A stretch of 64,000 nt of DNA, from NCBI GenBank assembly GCA_002356455.1, contig AP017968.1:3224001-3288000 (forward strand), given 5' to 3'. Made by a program: the position numbers and the translations under genes. Below, piece after piece: positions 16,635 to 25,277 of the stretch (the first letter of the stretch is position 1; the number at the start of each line of letters is the position of its first letter). This DNA is from Fusobacterium varium (lineage in GTDB: Bacteria; Fusobacteriota; Fusobacteriia; Fusobacteriales; Fusobacteriaceae). The notes under the pieces were generated by a model. The model worked only from the letters and a program-made list of their open reading frames with translations, made no database searches and was not told the DNA's origin.

Positions 16635-18188
16635 TTACAAAATCATATTTGTTAAATGAATAACACCATCTGGCCCTAATGGTAAATTTAACATATACCA
16701 CACTATCAGTAATATAGTCCATAAAATCATAAATAAAATTGTATATGGAAGCATCATAGATATAAGTGTTCCTATTCCAAGTTTATCATTATATCTTTGT
16801 CCAAAGGCTATTACTGTTGCAAAGTTTGACATCAAAGGAGTAATAATATTAGTTGTAGAATCCCCTATTCTGTATACCACTTGTGTAAATTCTGGAGCAA
16901 ACCCTATTCCCATAAACATAGGTACAAATATTGGAGCCATAATAGTCCATTTTGCTGAAGCTGATCCCATAAATAAATTCATGAATGCAGATAAAAGAAT
17001 AAATGCAATTACTAAAGGGAGTCCTGTAAACCCTGTTTCTTTTAAAAAATCTGCTCCATTAACTGCAAGTATAGTCCCCAAATTAGAGTATTTAAAATAT
17101 GCAATAAACTGACTGGCAAAAAATACAATACTGATATATCCAGACATTGAAGCCATTGAATTTTTCATACCTTTAATAATATCTTTATCACTTTTTATTT
17201 TTTTAGAAAATATTCCATAAAAAATTCCTGGTATCATGAATCCTAAACTAATTATTGCTACCATACTATCCATTAACGGTGAATGATCTGTTAAAGAATG
17301 ATTTACTGGGTTTCTTAAAATTCCGTTTTCTGGAACAGTTAGACATCCTATGAATATGAGAAAGACTAACAATGATAACCCTGCTGCCCTCAATCCTCTT
17401 TGCTCTATTGAAGTTATTTCAATAATTTCTACTTTCTGATCTCCCTCATATTTCCCCAATCTTGGTTCTACTATTTTTTCTGTTATTACAGTTCCTACTA
17501 TTGTAATTAAAATACATGATACTGCCATAAAATAGTAGTTAGCTGTTGGAAATACAGTATAATTAGGATCTAGTAACCTTGCAGCTTCTGTACTTATTCC
17601 TCCTAGTAATGGGTCAAGTGTTCCAATCAACAGATTTGCTGAAAATCCACCAGATACTCCTGCAAACCCTGCTGCCAATCCTGCTAATGGATGGCGACCA
17701 AAACTCAAAAATATCAATGCACCTAATGGTACAAGTACAACATATCCTGCATCTGCAGCTATATTTGACATTACCCCTGCAAAAACTATTACTGCAGTTA
17801 TTATTGATTTAGGAGCACTTAATACAAGTTTCCTTAATAATACTGTCAATAACCCTGTTTCTTCCGCCACTCCTACTCCAAACATGGCTACCAAAACCAT
17901 TCCCAATGGTGTAAACCCTGTAAAATTTTTCACGATAGATTTGAACATCCATCTTATTCCATCTGGTGTCAGCAAACTAACAACTTTAACAGTTTTATCT
18001 ACCAATTGATGATCTTTATTTATTGCTTTAAAAGTTACTTCAACCCCACCTAAAAATGCAAAATGTGAAATTATAACTACCATTACTGCAAAAATAAAAA
18101 ATATCGTTGCAGGATGAGGCAGTTTATTTCCAACCCTTTCTACTCTGTCTAAAAATTTATTGAATAACCCTTTACTTTTTCCTTCCAT
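16635..18188 (-). CDS. AbgT-family transporter
   Basis: Membrane carrier of the AbgT family (p-aminobenzoyl-glutamate uptake in E. coli; sulfonamide/antimetabolite export for some relatives). Its 517 residues hold about 11-13 hydrophobic segments. Family motifs are visible: GNKLPHPATIFFIFA near the N-terminus, SNIAADAGYVVLVPLGALIF and HPLAGLAAGFAGVSGGFSANL in the middle, and RIGDSTTNIITPLMSNFATV near the end. GGGAGG precedes the ATG. It is the second gene of a pair: the M20 peptidase gene ends 21 bases before it, the same partnership as abgA/abgB with abgT. Uptake and hydrolysis of an acyl-glutamate such as p-aminobenzoyl-glutamate is a reasonable inference. Confidence 0.92.
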   Translation of the reverse strand: MEGKSKGLFNKFLDRVERVGNKLPHPATIFFIFAVMVVIISHFAFLGGVEVTFKAINKDHQLVDKTVKVVSLLTPDGIRWMFKSIVKNFTGFTPLGMVLVAMFGVGVAEETGLLTVLLRKLVLSAPKSIITAVIVFAGVMSNIAADAGYVVLVPLGALIFLSFGRHPLAGLAAGFAGVSGGFSANLLIGTLDPLLGGISTEAARLLDPNYTVFPTANYYFMAVSCILITIVGTVITEKIVEPRLGKYEGDQKVEIIEITSIEQRGLRAAGLSLLVFLIFIGCLTVPENGILRNPVNHSLTDHSPLMDSMVAIISLGFMIPGIFYGIFSKKIKSDKDIIKGMKNSMASMSGYISIVFFASQFIAYFKYSNLGTILAVNGADFLKETGFTGLPLVIAFILLSAFMNLFMGSASAKWTIMAPIFVPMFMGIGFAPEFTQVVYRIGDSTTNIITPLMSNFATVIAFGQRYNDKLGIGTLISMMLPYTILFMILWTILLIVWYMLNLPLGPDGVIHLTNMIL

Positions 18189-18209
18189 ATATTATCCTCC
18201 CAATATGTT

Positions 18210-19331
18210 TCAATCTAATTTTTCTATTATTTTTATTATTAAATCTATTCTTTCCTCAATAGAATCTAACTCTAAATATTCATCTATACTATGTTGACCT
18301 CCACCAACAGGTCCTAATCCATCTATGGTAGGACTTCCAACACTTGATGTGATATTTCCATCTGAACCTCCACCACTTGAAATCCCTTTTATTCTGATTC
18401 CTAATTCTTCCCCAGCTTCTTTTATTATCTCAAATAATCTTTTACTTTCCTCAGTAAAAACCATTGGACCCTTATTCAACCCACCTGTAATATCTGCTTT
18501 TATTTCCTTTTTTTCAGCATGTTCTTTTAAATTCTCTATTTTTTTTGTTACTTCTTCAGCACCTTCACTTTTTTTCACTCTAAACTCTATTTCAAGATAC
18601 GCTTTTTCTGGTACTACATTTTTTACTGTTCCTCCACTTGCTACTCCACAATTTATAGTAGTACCTTTTTTAAAATCAGTAATCTTATCCAATTCATTTA
18701 TCCAGTATGCCATCTCACTTACAGCACTTCTTCCTTTTTCAGGTGCACTTCCTGCATGTGAAGCTTTTCCTGTAAACTCTATATTGTATCCCCCTGAACC
18801 TTTTCTTTCTATTACCAATGAGCCATCAGGTCTTGCATGTTCCATTACTAGAGTGTACTTACTTTTTTTTGCTGTTCTTTCTATTAATTCTCCATAATGT
18901 TTTGAACCAATCTCTTCTTCACTATTCAATAAAATACAAAACTTTTTTGGATTTTTTTTACTAGTTAATTCTTTTACAACATAGTATAATGACAGCAATG
19001 GCCCTTTCATATCTATTACTCCTGGACCAAATACTTTATTTCCTTCCCTTTTAAAAGGTCTTTCTTTTATTGTTCCTTTTGGAAAAACGGTATCCATATG
19101 TCCTAAAAAAAGTACATCATAATTTTCTTCATTTGTATTTGTTATTTTTAAACATGGACCTACCTCAAAATATTTTTGAATTTTTTCTGTATTTAAATGT
19201 AATTTTTCATATTTATTATAAAAATACTCTACAACTTCAGCAACACCTTCTATATTTTTACTATCACTTTCTATATTTACTATTTTTTCAAGTTCAGTAA
19301 TATATTCCTCCACATTAAAATTTTTCACCAT
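18210..19331 (-). CDS. M20-family metallopeptidase (glutamate carboxypeptidase type)
   Basis: Cytosolic zinc aminoacylase/carboxypeptidase of the M20 family, closest in layout to carboxypeptidase G2. Metal ligands can be read along the protein: GHMDTV (His, Asp), GVIDMKG (bridging Asp), NSEEEIGS (catalytic Glu pair), the EHARPDG segment and the late GGGQHSIDE (His). A dimerisation domain lies between. The start is set at the ATG at 19331 (or the GTG three bases on) because AGGAGG lies immediately upstream. The in-frame ATG at 19376 has no ribosome site. It precedes the AbgT gene, suggesting cleavage of an imported N-acyl-glutamate. Confidence 0.88.
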   Translation of the reverse strand: MVKNFNVEEYITELEKIVNIESDSKNIEGVAEVVEYFYNKYEKLHLNTEKIQKYFEVGPCLKITNTNEENYDVLFLGHMDTVFPKGTIKERPFKREGNKVFGPGVIDMKGPLLSLYYVVKELTSKKNPKKFCILLNSEEEIGSKHYGELIERTAKKSKYTLVMEHARPDGSLVIERKGSGGYNIEFTGKASHAGSAPEKGRSAVSEMAYWINELDKITDFKKGTTINCGVASGGTVKNVVPEKAYLEIEFRVKKSEGAEEVTKKIENLKEHAEKKEIKADITGGLNKGPMVFTEESKRLFEIIKEAGEELGIRIKGISSGGGSDGNITSSVGSPTIDGLGPVGGGQHSIDEYLELDSIEERIDLIIKIIEKLD

Positions 19332-19932
19332 ATTCCTCCTATCTGGATATTTTATTTTTTCAATGAAACTATGCAAGATAGCAGAGAAAATACTGCTGAT
19401 CTTAAATTATCAGTTTTCCATTTTTAATATTACTGCTCCATTTATTTGTTAGTTTTTACCCCAATATTTACTTCTGCTATTATTTTACTTGCTTTAACTT
19501 CTAATTTTTTTATAACTTTTTTTCTAAAAAATTTATATATTCTATAGAATGTATTATATTTAAAATTTACTATTTTTTCTTCTAAAAGTCAATACCTTTT
19601 TATTTACTTCTTTTTTTCTAGAATATTTAATCCCTATATTTTAATTATAAATTATAAAACAAATCCTTTAAAATATACCCTTATTGATAATTTTTTAATT
19701 TAAAAAAATTTATAATAATAAATTTCTGTTACCTTATATAATTTTATTTTCTAAATATGATTAAATTGCTATTCTATGATAATATTAATTTCAAATTCTC
19801 TAAACTCATTTATTTTTATTAAAAATTTAAACTGGAAATTAAATATAAAATTATTTTTTCTATTTATGCTTTATTAAATAAAATATTCTTCTTAATATTT
19901 CCTTCTTTTAATTTTAAAACTCCAATATAAAA
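19332..19932. other. intergenic region upstream of the M20 gene
   Basis: About 600 AT-rich bases between the peptidase gene and IS1182 copy A. I see no ORF with a ribosome site and no structured RNA. It must contain the promoter of the peptidase-transporter pair. TTAATTTTAAA near 19909 is roughly complementary to sequence on the other side of the IS, which may be part of the target. Confidence 0.55.
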
Positions 19933-21703
19933 GGGGCTGTTGCAAATTTAAAACAGCCCAATTATCAAAAAAGCTGACTTGAAGTTTTCTTCTTGTCAGC
20001 TTTTTCTTTTTAAATAAAAAAAGGTATAAAATACTAAAAATTTTTTCAAATTTCTAATATAATATACCTATGCAAAAACCAACTAATAATAACATTTTTT
20101 TTCAATTAAATCAACCTAAACTTTTTAACTTTTTACAATATGAAATTTCTGATAATGATCCTGTAAGAAAACTTAGCTCAATATTGGAGGGATTAGATTT
20201 TAGTAGTTTAATGCAAGTATTTTCTTACAAAACAAAGGTACATCCTATCAGAATGTTTTCTATCATTGTTTATGCCTATTCGCGCAATTTAACTTCTACT
20301 AGAGATATAGAAATGGCTTGCCATGAAAATATTAAATTTAGGTTTCTTTTACAAGATTCTAAAATTCCTGATCACTCTACTATTTCTAGATTCTTAGTAA
20401 AAACTGAAGATATTCTTCCAGATCTATTTGAACAATTCGTTGAAAAAATTTTTGAAATGGAAAATATTTCCACTGAAACAATATATATTGATGGCACTAA
20501 AATTGAAGCATATGCTAATAAATATTCATTTGTTTGGAAAAAATCTATTGAGAAATACAGAGATAGATTAGATGAAAAAATTCTTGAACTAATTTCAAAT
20601 TTTAATGATGATTTCAACTTACAATATGACAACTTCCTTGAAATATATTCATATCTTTCTAATTTGAATTTTCAAATAGTCAAAGGTAGAGGAAAGAGAA
20701 AATCTAAAGAGCAAAAGTATTTAGAATTATGCGCAGAATACTTAGAAAAGTATCAAAAATATTCTAATCATTTTAAAAATCTTAATGGTAGAAATAGCTA
20801 TTCAAAAACTGATATAGATGCTACTTTTATGAGAATGAAAGATGACCATATGAGAAATGGTCAATTAAAACCTGGATATAATCTACAAATAGGAGTGATT
20901 AGTGAATATATTTCTTCATATGAAATTTTTTCTAACCCTTCTGATTCTAAAACTTTGATTCCATTTTTAGAGAAAATTTCATCTCAAAATTTAGAAATTA
21001 AAAATATTGTAGCTGATGCAGGATATGAAAGTATTTCAAATTATGAATATTTGGAAAAAATGGACTATACTTCATACATAAAACCAATATATTTTGAAAA
21101 ATCTAAAATCAGAAAGTTTAAAAATGATTTAAACAGAGTAGAAAATTTAATATATAATCATTCTGAAAATAAGCTATTTAGAAAAGATGGATTAGAATTA
21201 GAATTTCTATACTCTAACAAAAATAATACAGTTCAATATTTTTGGAATCCTGAAACTAACAAAAAAATTAAGTACAATGCGAGATTTAGAATTTTATCAA
21301 ATAAATCAAAAGAGAATGTATCAAGCAATTATGGAAAACAATTAAGAATGAACAGAAGTATTCAAGTAGAAGGTGCTTTTGCAGTTTTGAAAGAAGATAT
21401 GAAATTGCGAAAATTAAAAGTTCGAAGTAAAAAAAGTGTTTTAAGAGAAATATGTTTGTTTTGTATCGCTTACAACTTCAACAGATATCTAAGCAGAAAT
21501 ATAAATAATCGCTTAGGAACAACACTTCACTCATTAAAAGTAGCTTAGATAAATAAAAAATCATCTACTTCTTTTTTTGATACTTAAAAATAAATATAAA
21601 AATATAAATTAGCAGAAATCTATAAAATAGATTTCTATTTTTTTATAAAAAATAAGAGAAGCTGCACAAATTAGTTTATCAATCACTAATTTGCAACAGC
21701 CCC
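19933..21703 (+). mobile_element. IS1182-family insertion sequence, copy A
   Basis: 1,771-bp element with terminal inverted repeats GGGGCTGTTGCAAATT / AATTTGCAACAGCCCC. The left end also carries an internal hairpin (AAAGCTGAC...GTCAGCTTT plus T-run) that can block readthrough into the transposase gene. Copy B (28817-30587) has exactly the same length in the opposite orientation. No direct target duplication is apparent. It is inserted 39 bases beyond the nusB stop. Confidence 0.92.
20070..21548 (+). CDS. IS1182-family DDE transposase (copy A)
   Basis: Intact 492-residue transposase. An N-terminal IS5/IS1182-type domain (DPVRKLSSILEGLDF, IVYAYSRNLTSTRDIE, DHSTISRF) is followed by the DDE core: Asp in YIDGTKIEAYANKY, Asp in VADAGYESISNYE and Glu in RSIQVEGAFAVLKED. 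A C-terminal basic region closes it. There is no Shine-Dalgarno sequence. A TATAAT at 20058-20063 would place the transcript start at or next to the ATG, hinting at a leaderless message. It differs from copy B at four residues. Confidence 0.95.
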   Translation: MQKPTNNNIFFQLNQPKLFNFLQYEISDNDPVRKLSSILEGLDFSSLMQVFSYKTKVHPIRMFSIIVYAYSRNLTSTRDIEMACHENIKFRFLLQDSKIPDHSTISRFLVKTEDILPDLFEQFVEKIFEMENISTETIYIDGTKIEAYANKYSFVWKKSIEKYRDRLDEKILELISNFNDDFNLQYDNFLEIYSYLSNLNFQIVKGRGKRKSKEQKYLELCAEYLEKYQKYSNHFKNLNGRNSYSKTDIDATFMRMKDDHMRNGQLKPGYNLQIGVISEYISSYEIFSNPSDSKTLIPFLEKISSQNLEIKNIVADAGYESISNYEYLEKMDYTSYIKPIYFEKSKIRKFKNDLNRVENLIYNHSENKLFRKDGLELEFLYSNKNNTVQYFWNPETNKKIKYNARFRILSNKSKENVSSNYGKQLRMNRSIQVEGAFAVLKEDMKLRKLKVRSKKSVLREICLFCIAYNFNRYLSRNINNRLGTTLHSLKVA

Positions 21704-21742
21704 TTAAAAAATTTAAATACTTATAAAATTAATTTTCTAATA

Positions 21743-22141
21743 TTAATTATTTACTATTTTTGCTAAAACTCCATTTATAAACTCAGATGTCTTTTCATCT
21801 CCATATATCTTAGCAAGTTCTACTGCTTCATTTATGACTATTTCATATGGAGTATCTTCACACAAGATTTCATATACAGAAATTTTTAAAAGAGACTTTT
21901 CTACATTTCCAATTCTTTCAAAGCTCCATCCTGTTATTTTTTCTTCTATTATTTTTAAAATCTTGTCATTATTTTCAGCTATTCCATTCATATATTTTTT
22001 TATAAAAGCTATTTCATTTTCATTTTTAAGAATATCATCTCTTTTTAAATAGCTTTCTAATATATCATTAGTATTTTCTTCTTTTATTTCTCCTTCAAAT
22101 ACTAATTTAAATAACTCTTCCCTTGCTAATCTTCTACTCAT
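21743..22141 (-). CDS. nusB: transcription antitermination factor NusB
   Basis: All-helical RNA-binding protein that with NusE/S10 binds boxA in rRNA leaders to prevent premature termination. Its 132 residues show the family start SRRLAREELFKLVFEGE, the central FIKKYMNGIAEN, and the signature LLKISVYEIL..DTPYEIVINEAVELAKIYGDEKTSEFINGVLAKI. AAGGAAAG precedes the ATG. It is the last gene of the dnaE-to-nusB cluster and follows the DUF2273 gene by 12 bases. IS1182 copy A lies just past its stop and probably disturbs its terminator. Confidence 0.95.
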   Translation of the reverse strand: MSRRLAREELFKLVFEGEIKEENTNDILESYLKRDDILKNENEIAFIKKYMNGIAENNDKILKIIEEKITGWSFERIGNVEKSLLKISVYEILCEDTPYEIVINEAVELAKIYGDEKTSEFINGVLAKIVNN

Positions 22142-22153
22142 TAACTTTCCTTT

Positions 22154-22378
22154 CTAATCTTCTTTTATTTTCTCTAATATAAATTTTTTAATTCTTTTTA
22201 TAAATGTTATATCTCCAGCCTTATAACCTACAATACTTAAAACTACTATAAAAACTGTTTTAGGCAGACCATATTCTACAAGAAGAACTCCTAAAACAAA
22301 TCCTATAAAGCATCCTAAATATTTTCTCCAGTTATTTACAAGGGATACCATCACTTTTTCAAGCATCTCAGCTAACAT
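22154..22378 (-). CDS. DUF2273 family small membrane protein
   Basis: 74-residue protein with two hydrophobic helices separated by a short turn (KYLGCFIGFVLGVLLVEYGLPKTVFIVVLSIVGYKAGD), matching DUF2273 proteins found beside amaP and Asp23 genes in Firmicutes and Fusobacteria. It is thought to be a membrane partner in the Asp23/AmaP complex; that role is inferred from the neighbourhood. It starts 12 bases after the amaP stop. Confidence 0.82.
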   Translation of the reverse strand: MLAEMLEKVMVSLVNNWRKYLGCFIGFVLGVLLVEYGLPKTVFIVVLSIVGYKAGDITFIKRIKKFILEKIKED

Positions 22379-22390
22379 ATATGATCACCT

Positions 22391-22909
22391 CTATTCTTCT
22401 GAAGTATTTGAAGATTTTATTGATAACTTAGAAATCTGTACTTCAACAGTATCAACATCTAATCCCATTTTATCAGATAATCTGTTCTTTATTCCATCTT
22501 GAATAGAAGCAGTCTTCTCTGCAATATTTCCATCTGTAAGCATATCAAGTTTTATTTTTACAAAGAATTTTTTTCCTTTTTTTCCTGTAAAAACTTTTAT
22601 TCCTTCTACATCTTTATCTCTAGAAAGCATTTCTTTTACAAAATTAGTAACAGAAGCTGCTGATATAGTAACTTTTCCATTTTCTGTTTTTATTTCATAA
22701 TCACCTGTTTTTTCAAACATAGAGAAAAATTTTAAAATACACAATAAAAAATATGCCACACATATGATAACTATCGCAACATTAGTTTTTGTTGAATCTA
22801 ATGGATTAAATTTTACAATAAAATCCGGCATTACAATACATACTATTCCAGTAATTGATAGTATAAATATTCCTACCCATCCTAGAAAAAATAGAAATTT
22901 ATTAGTCAT
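22391..22909 (-). CDS. amaP: alkaline shock response membrane-anchor protein (AmaP-like)
   Basis: Two N-terminal membrane helices (residues 4-30 and 43-63) are followed by a cytoplasmic Asp23-like domain with KTENGKVTISAASVTNFVKEML and the GIKVFTGKKGKKFFVKIKLDM strand. In Staphylococcus AmaP anchors Asp23 at the membrane. At 172 residues it has the usual size. It lies between the Asp23-family gene and the DUF2273 gene, the standard order, and an intercistronic hairpin precedes it. Confidence 0.82.
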   Translation of the reverse strand: MTNKFLFFLGWVGIFILSITGIVCIVMPDFIVKFNPLDSTKTNVAIVIICVAYFLLCILKFFSMFEKTGDYEIKTENGKVTISAASVTNFVKEMLSRDKDVEGIKVFTGKKGKKFFVKIKLDMLTDGNIAEKTASIQDGIKNRLSDKMGLDVDTVEVQISKLSIKSSNTSEE

Positions 22910-22934
22910 AATAATACCACCTTTAATAAAAGTT

Positions 22935-22957
22935 TAGAGGCGCTTTGAGACGCCTCT
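22935..22957 (-). terminator. intercistronic hairpin between Asp23 and amaP genes
   Basis: AGAGGCG pairs with CGCCTCT around an 8-base loop. On the minus strand only a broken T-rich tract follows, so it may be a partial terminator or an mRNA-stabilising structure that raises Asp23 expression above amaP. Confidence 0.55.
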
Positions 22958-22962
22958 TTATA

Positions 22963-23343
22963 TTATAATCCTTCTTCTGTCTCTTCCTCTTCTTCAGAAG
23001 CTTCCTCTGTTCTGATTTTTACATCTTGAACATATACATTTACTTCAACAACTTTTAGTCCACTCAATTCAGATACTGCTTTCAATACAGATTTTTGAAC
23101 TTCATGAGCTACTTCTGAAATTGGATATCCAAATTCTACGATTACAAATACTTCAATGCTGCACTCTTTTTCTCCGACTTCTACTTTAACTCCATTAGTT
23201 GGTCTTTTCTTTCCTAGCATTTTGCTAACTTCATCTACTACTCCACCAGCAAGTTTATAAATACCTTCTACATCCCCTGCGGCTTTCGCAGCTATTGTTT
23301 TCACTACATCATCAGCTATTCTTATATTTCCTAATTCATTCAT
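22963..23343 (-). CDS. Asp23/Gls24 family envelope stress protein
   Basis: Cytoplasmic Asp23-type protein (126 residues): NIRIADDVVKTIAAKAAGDVEGIYKLAGGVVDEVS, then VEVGEKECSIEVFVIVEFGYPISEVAHEVQKSV and the terminal strand VVEVNVYVQDVKI, ending in a Glu-rich tail. The start is taken at the ATG at 23343. The upstream in-frame ATG at 23358 overlaps the Shine-Dalgarno sequence GGAGGTG that serves this one. It sits between accC and amaP, an order conserved in Gram-positives. Expected to be recruited to the membrane by the AmaP-like protein. Confidence 0.9.
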   Translation of the reverse strand: MNELGNIRIADDVVKTIAAKAAGDVEGIYKLAGGVVDEVSKMLGKKRPTNGVKVEVGEKECSIEVFVIVEFGYPISEVAHEVQKSVLKAVSELSGLKVVEVNVYVQDVKIRTEEASEEEEETEEGL

Positions 23344-23405
23344 TGAAAACACCTCCATGTATTATGTAACACTATTATATCTAATTTTGTTGAAAAAAAC
23401 TACAT

Positions 23406-24758
23406 TTAATTATTTTTTTTAGAAAAATTTTCTTCTATAAAGTTAGTTGAAGTCTTTCCTTCAAGATATAATTCATTATTAAAAACTTCTAAGTGAAATG
23501 GAATAGTAGTATCTATTCCTTCAATAATATATTCACTTAATGCTCTCTTCATTTTTGCAATAGCTTCTTCTCTGTTTATTCCAAAAGCTATCAATTTTCC
23601 TATCATTGAGTCATAATAAGGACTTATTTCATATCCTTGATATGAATGGGAATCCACCCTTATCCCATTTCCTCCTGGAACAATATATTTTGTAAGTACG
23701 CCTGGTGATGGCAGAAAATCATTTTCAGGGTCTTCTGCATTAATTCTACATTCAATAGCATGTCCGTATAGAATAACATCATCTTGTGCTATATTTAATT
23801 TTTCTCCTGCTGCCACTTTTATTTGAAGTTTTATGATATCAACACCTGTTACCATTTCAGTTACAGTATGCTCTACCTGTACTCTTGTATTCATTTCCAT
23901 AAAAAAGAAATCATTATTTTTATCCACAAGAAACTCTAAAGTTCCTGCTGAGTCATAATTTATTGCTTTAGCAAGAGTTACAGCTGCTTCACCCATGGCT
24001 TTTCTGATATTGTAAGGTAATGAAAATGATGGAGCTTCTTCTATAAGCTTTTGATGTCTTCTCTGAATAGAGCAATCTCTCTCTCCTAAATAAATAACAT
24101 TTCCATGTTGATCTCCCATTATCTGAATTTCTATATGCCTAGGATCTTCCACAAATTTTTCTATATATACATCTGGATTTCCAAATGCTGACTCTGCCTC
24201 ATTTTGAGCTGCTACTATATTTGCAGCTAATTCTTCATCATTTCTGGCAATTCTCATACCTTTTCCTCCACCACCAGCAGTGGCTTTGATCATTACAGGA
24301 TATGATATTCTCTCATTTACTTCTTTTTTAGCTTCTGCAATACTTTTAATTATTCCAGTTCCATTAGTTACTGGAACTCCATTTTCTATGGCAGTTGCTC
24401 TAGCAGTTGCCTTATCTCCCATTTTTATTATACATTCAGGTCTAGGTCCAATAAACGCTATATTATGCATTTCACAAATCTTTCCAAATCTTGCATTTTC
24501 AGAAAGAAACCCATAACCTGGATGGATAGCATCTGCACCTGTAATCTCTGCTGCTGCTATTATATTAGGTATCTTCAGATATGACTCTGAACTTGAGATT
24601 CCTCCTATACATACAGCCTCATCTGCAAGAGTTACATGAAGACTTTCTTTATCAGCCTCTGAATATACAGCAACTGTTTTTATTCCTAGTTCCTTTGCTG
24701 CTCTTATGATTCTGACTGCTATCTCTCCTCTATTAGCGATAAGTATTTTTTTAAACAT
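23406..24758 (-). CDS. accC: biotin carboxylase
   Basis: Biotin carboxylase subunit of acetyl-CoA carboxylase: ATP- and bicarbonate-dependent carboxylation of biotin on a carrier protein. The ATP-grasp enzyme is complete: [16 protein letters not shown] start, MGDKATAR, glycine loop [42 protein letters not shown] and catalytic [18 protein letters not shown]. The start is put at 24758 because AGGAGG lies 9 bases upstream; the longer ORF start at 24788 has none. It follows the AccB-like gene. The oddity is that this neighbour lacks the biotinyl lysine, so AccC must use another carrier for catalysis. Confidence 0.95.
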   Translation of the reverse strand: MFKKILIANRGEIAVRIIRAAKELGIKTVAVYSEADKESLHVTLADEAVCIGGISSSESYLKIPNIIAAAEITGADAIHPGYGFLSENARFGKICEMHNIAFIGPRPECIIKMGDKATARATAIENGVPVTNGTGIIKSIAEAKKEVNERISYPVMIKATAGGGGKGMRIARNDEELAANIVAAQNEAESAFGNPDVYIEKFVEDPRHIEIQIMGDQHGNVIYLGERDCSIQRRHQKLIEEAPSFSLPYNIRKAMGEAAVTLAKAINYDSAGTLEFLVDKNNDFFFMEMNTRVQVEHTVTEMVTGVDIIKLQIKVAAGEKLNIAQDDVILYGHAIECRINAEDPENDFLPSPGVLTKYIVPGGNGIRVDSHSYQGYEISPYYDSMIGKLIAFGINREEAIAKMKRALSEYIIEGIDTTIPFHLEVFNNELYLEGKTSTNFIEENFSKKNN

Positions 24759-24797
24759 ATTTTCTTTCCTCCTGGTAATCCAAATCATTTCAGATTA

Positions 24798-25211
24798 TTA
24801 AATTTTGATCTTTAATAGTGGTCTTCCATAATCTACTGGATTACCATTTTCGATATATATTTCCTCTATAGTTCCAGAATAACTAGAAGTAATAGTAGTA
24901 TTTACTCCAACTGTTGAAATATATCCAATTTCCTGTCCAGCTTTTATTTTCTGCCCCACTTCTATTACAGGCTCTCCATTCTTTTTCATATAAAAATATC
25001 TTCCTATATGATCAGACAGCACCTCTTTAAAATTTACTGCTTCTTTATTTTCTATAACTTTAGTTTCTTTTACTATTTCTTTTTTTACTGCTGCAGTAAG
25101 GGGTCCTTTAATTGTAACCTTAAAATTAGAATCCTCATATGATATCTCTGTAAGTTTCTGCTCATGCAGAACTTTCATTAATTCTTCAACTGCCTTTATA
25201 TCTCCCCTCAT
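24798..25211 (-). CDS. AccB/BCCP-like protein lacking the biotin-acceptor lysine
   Basis: The N-terminal part (KAVEELMKVLHEQKLTEISYEDSNFKVTIKG) and C-terminal barrel (GQKIKAGQEIGYI...SGTIEEIYIENGNPVDYGRPLLKIKI) match biotin carboxyl carrier proteins. Aligned without gaps to a standard BCCP, the hairpin E-A-M-K-M is S-T-V-G-V here: the modified lysine is glycine. No other lysine occurs in that turn. The DNA codes this plainly, in a good frame with AAGGAGG before the ATG, so it is not a reading error that I can see. It lies 39 bases before accC. It may regulate or scaffold the carboxylase like plant BADC proteins; this is inference. The true carrier must be elsewhere. Confidence 0.88.
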   Translation of the reverse strand: MRGDIKAVEELMKVLHEQKLTEISYEDSNFKVTIKGPLTAAVKKEIVKETKVIENKEAVNFKEVLSDHIGRYFYMKKNGEPVIEVGQKIKAGQEIGYISTVGVNTTITSSYSGTIEEIYIENGNPVDYGRPLLKIKI

Positions 25212-25277
25212 AAAAACCTCCTTATTTTTTTATATTCTACCACTACAAGACTTTTATTTCAACAAAAATTACATATG

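Noticed and set aside
18325-18897. 190-residue plus-strand ORF
   Set aside because: It is the complement of the M20 peptidase gene, which has all metal-site motifs. It has no ribosome site or recognisable domain.
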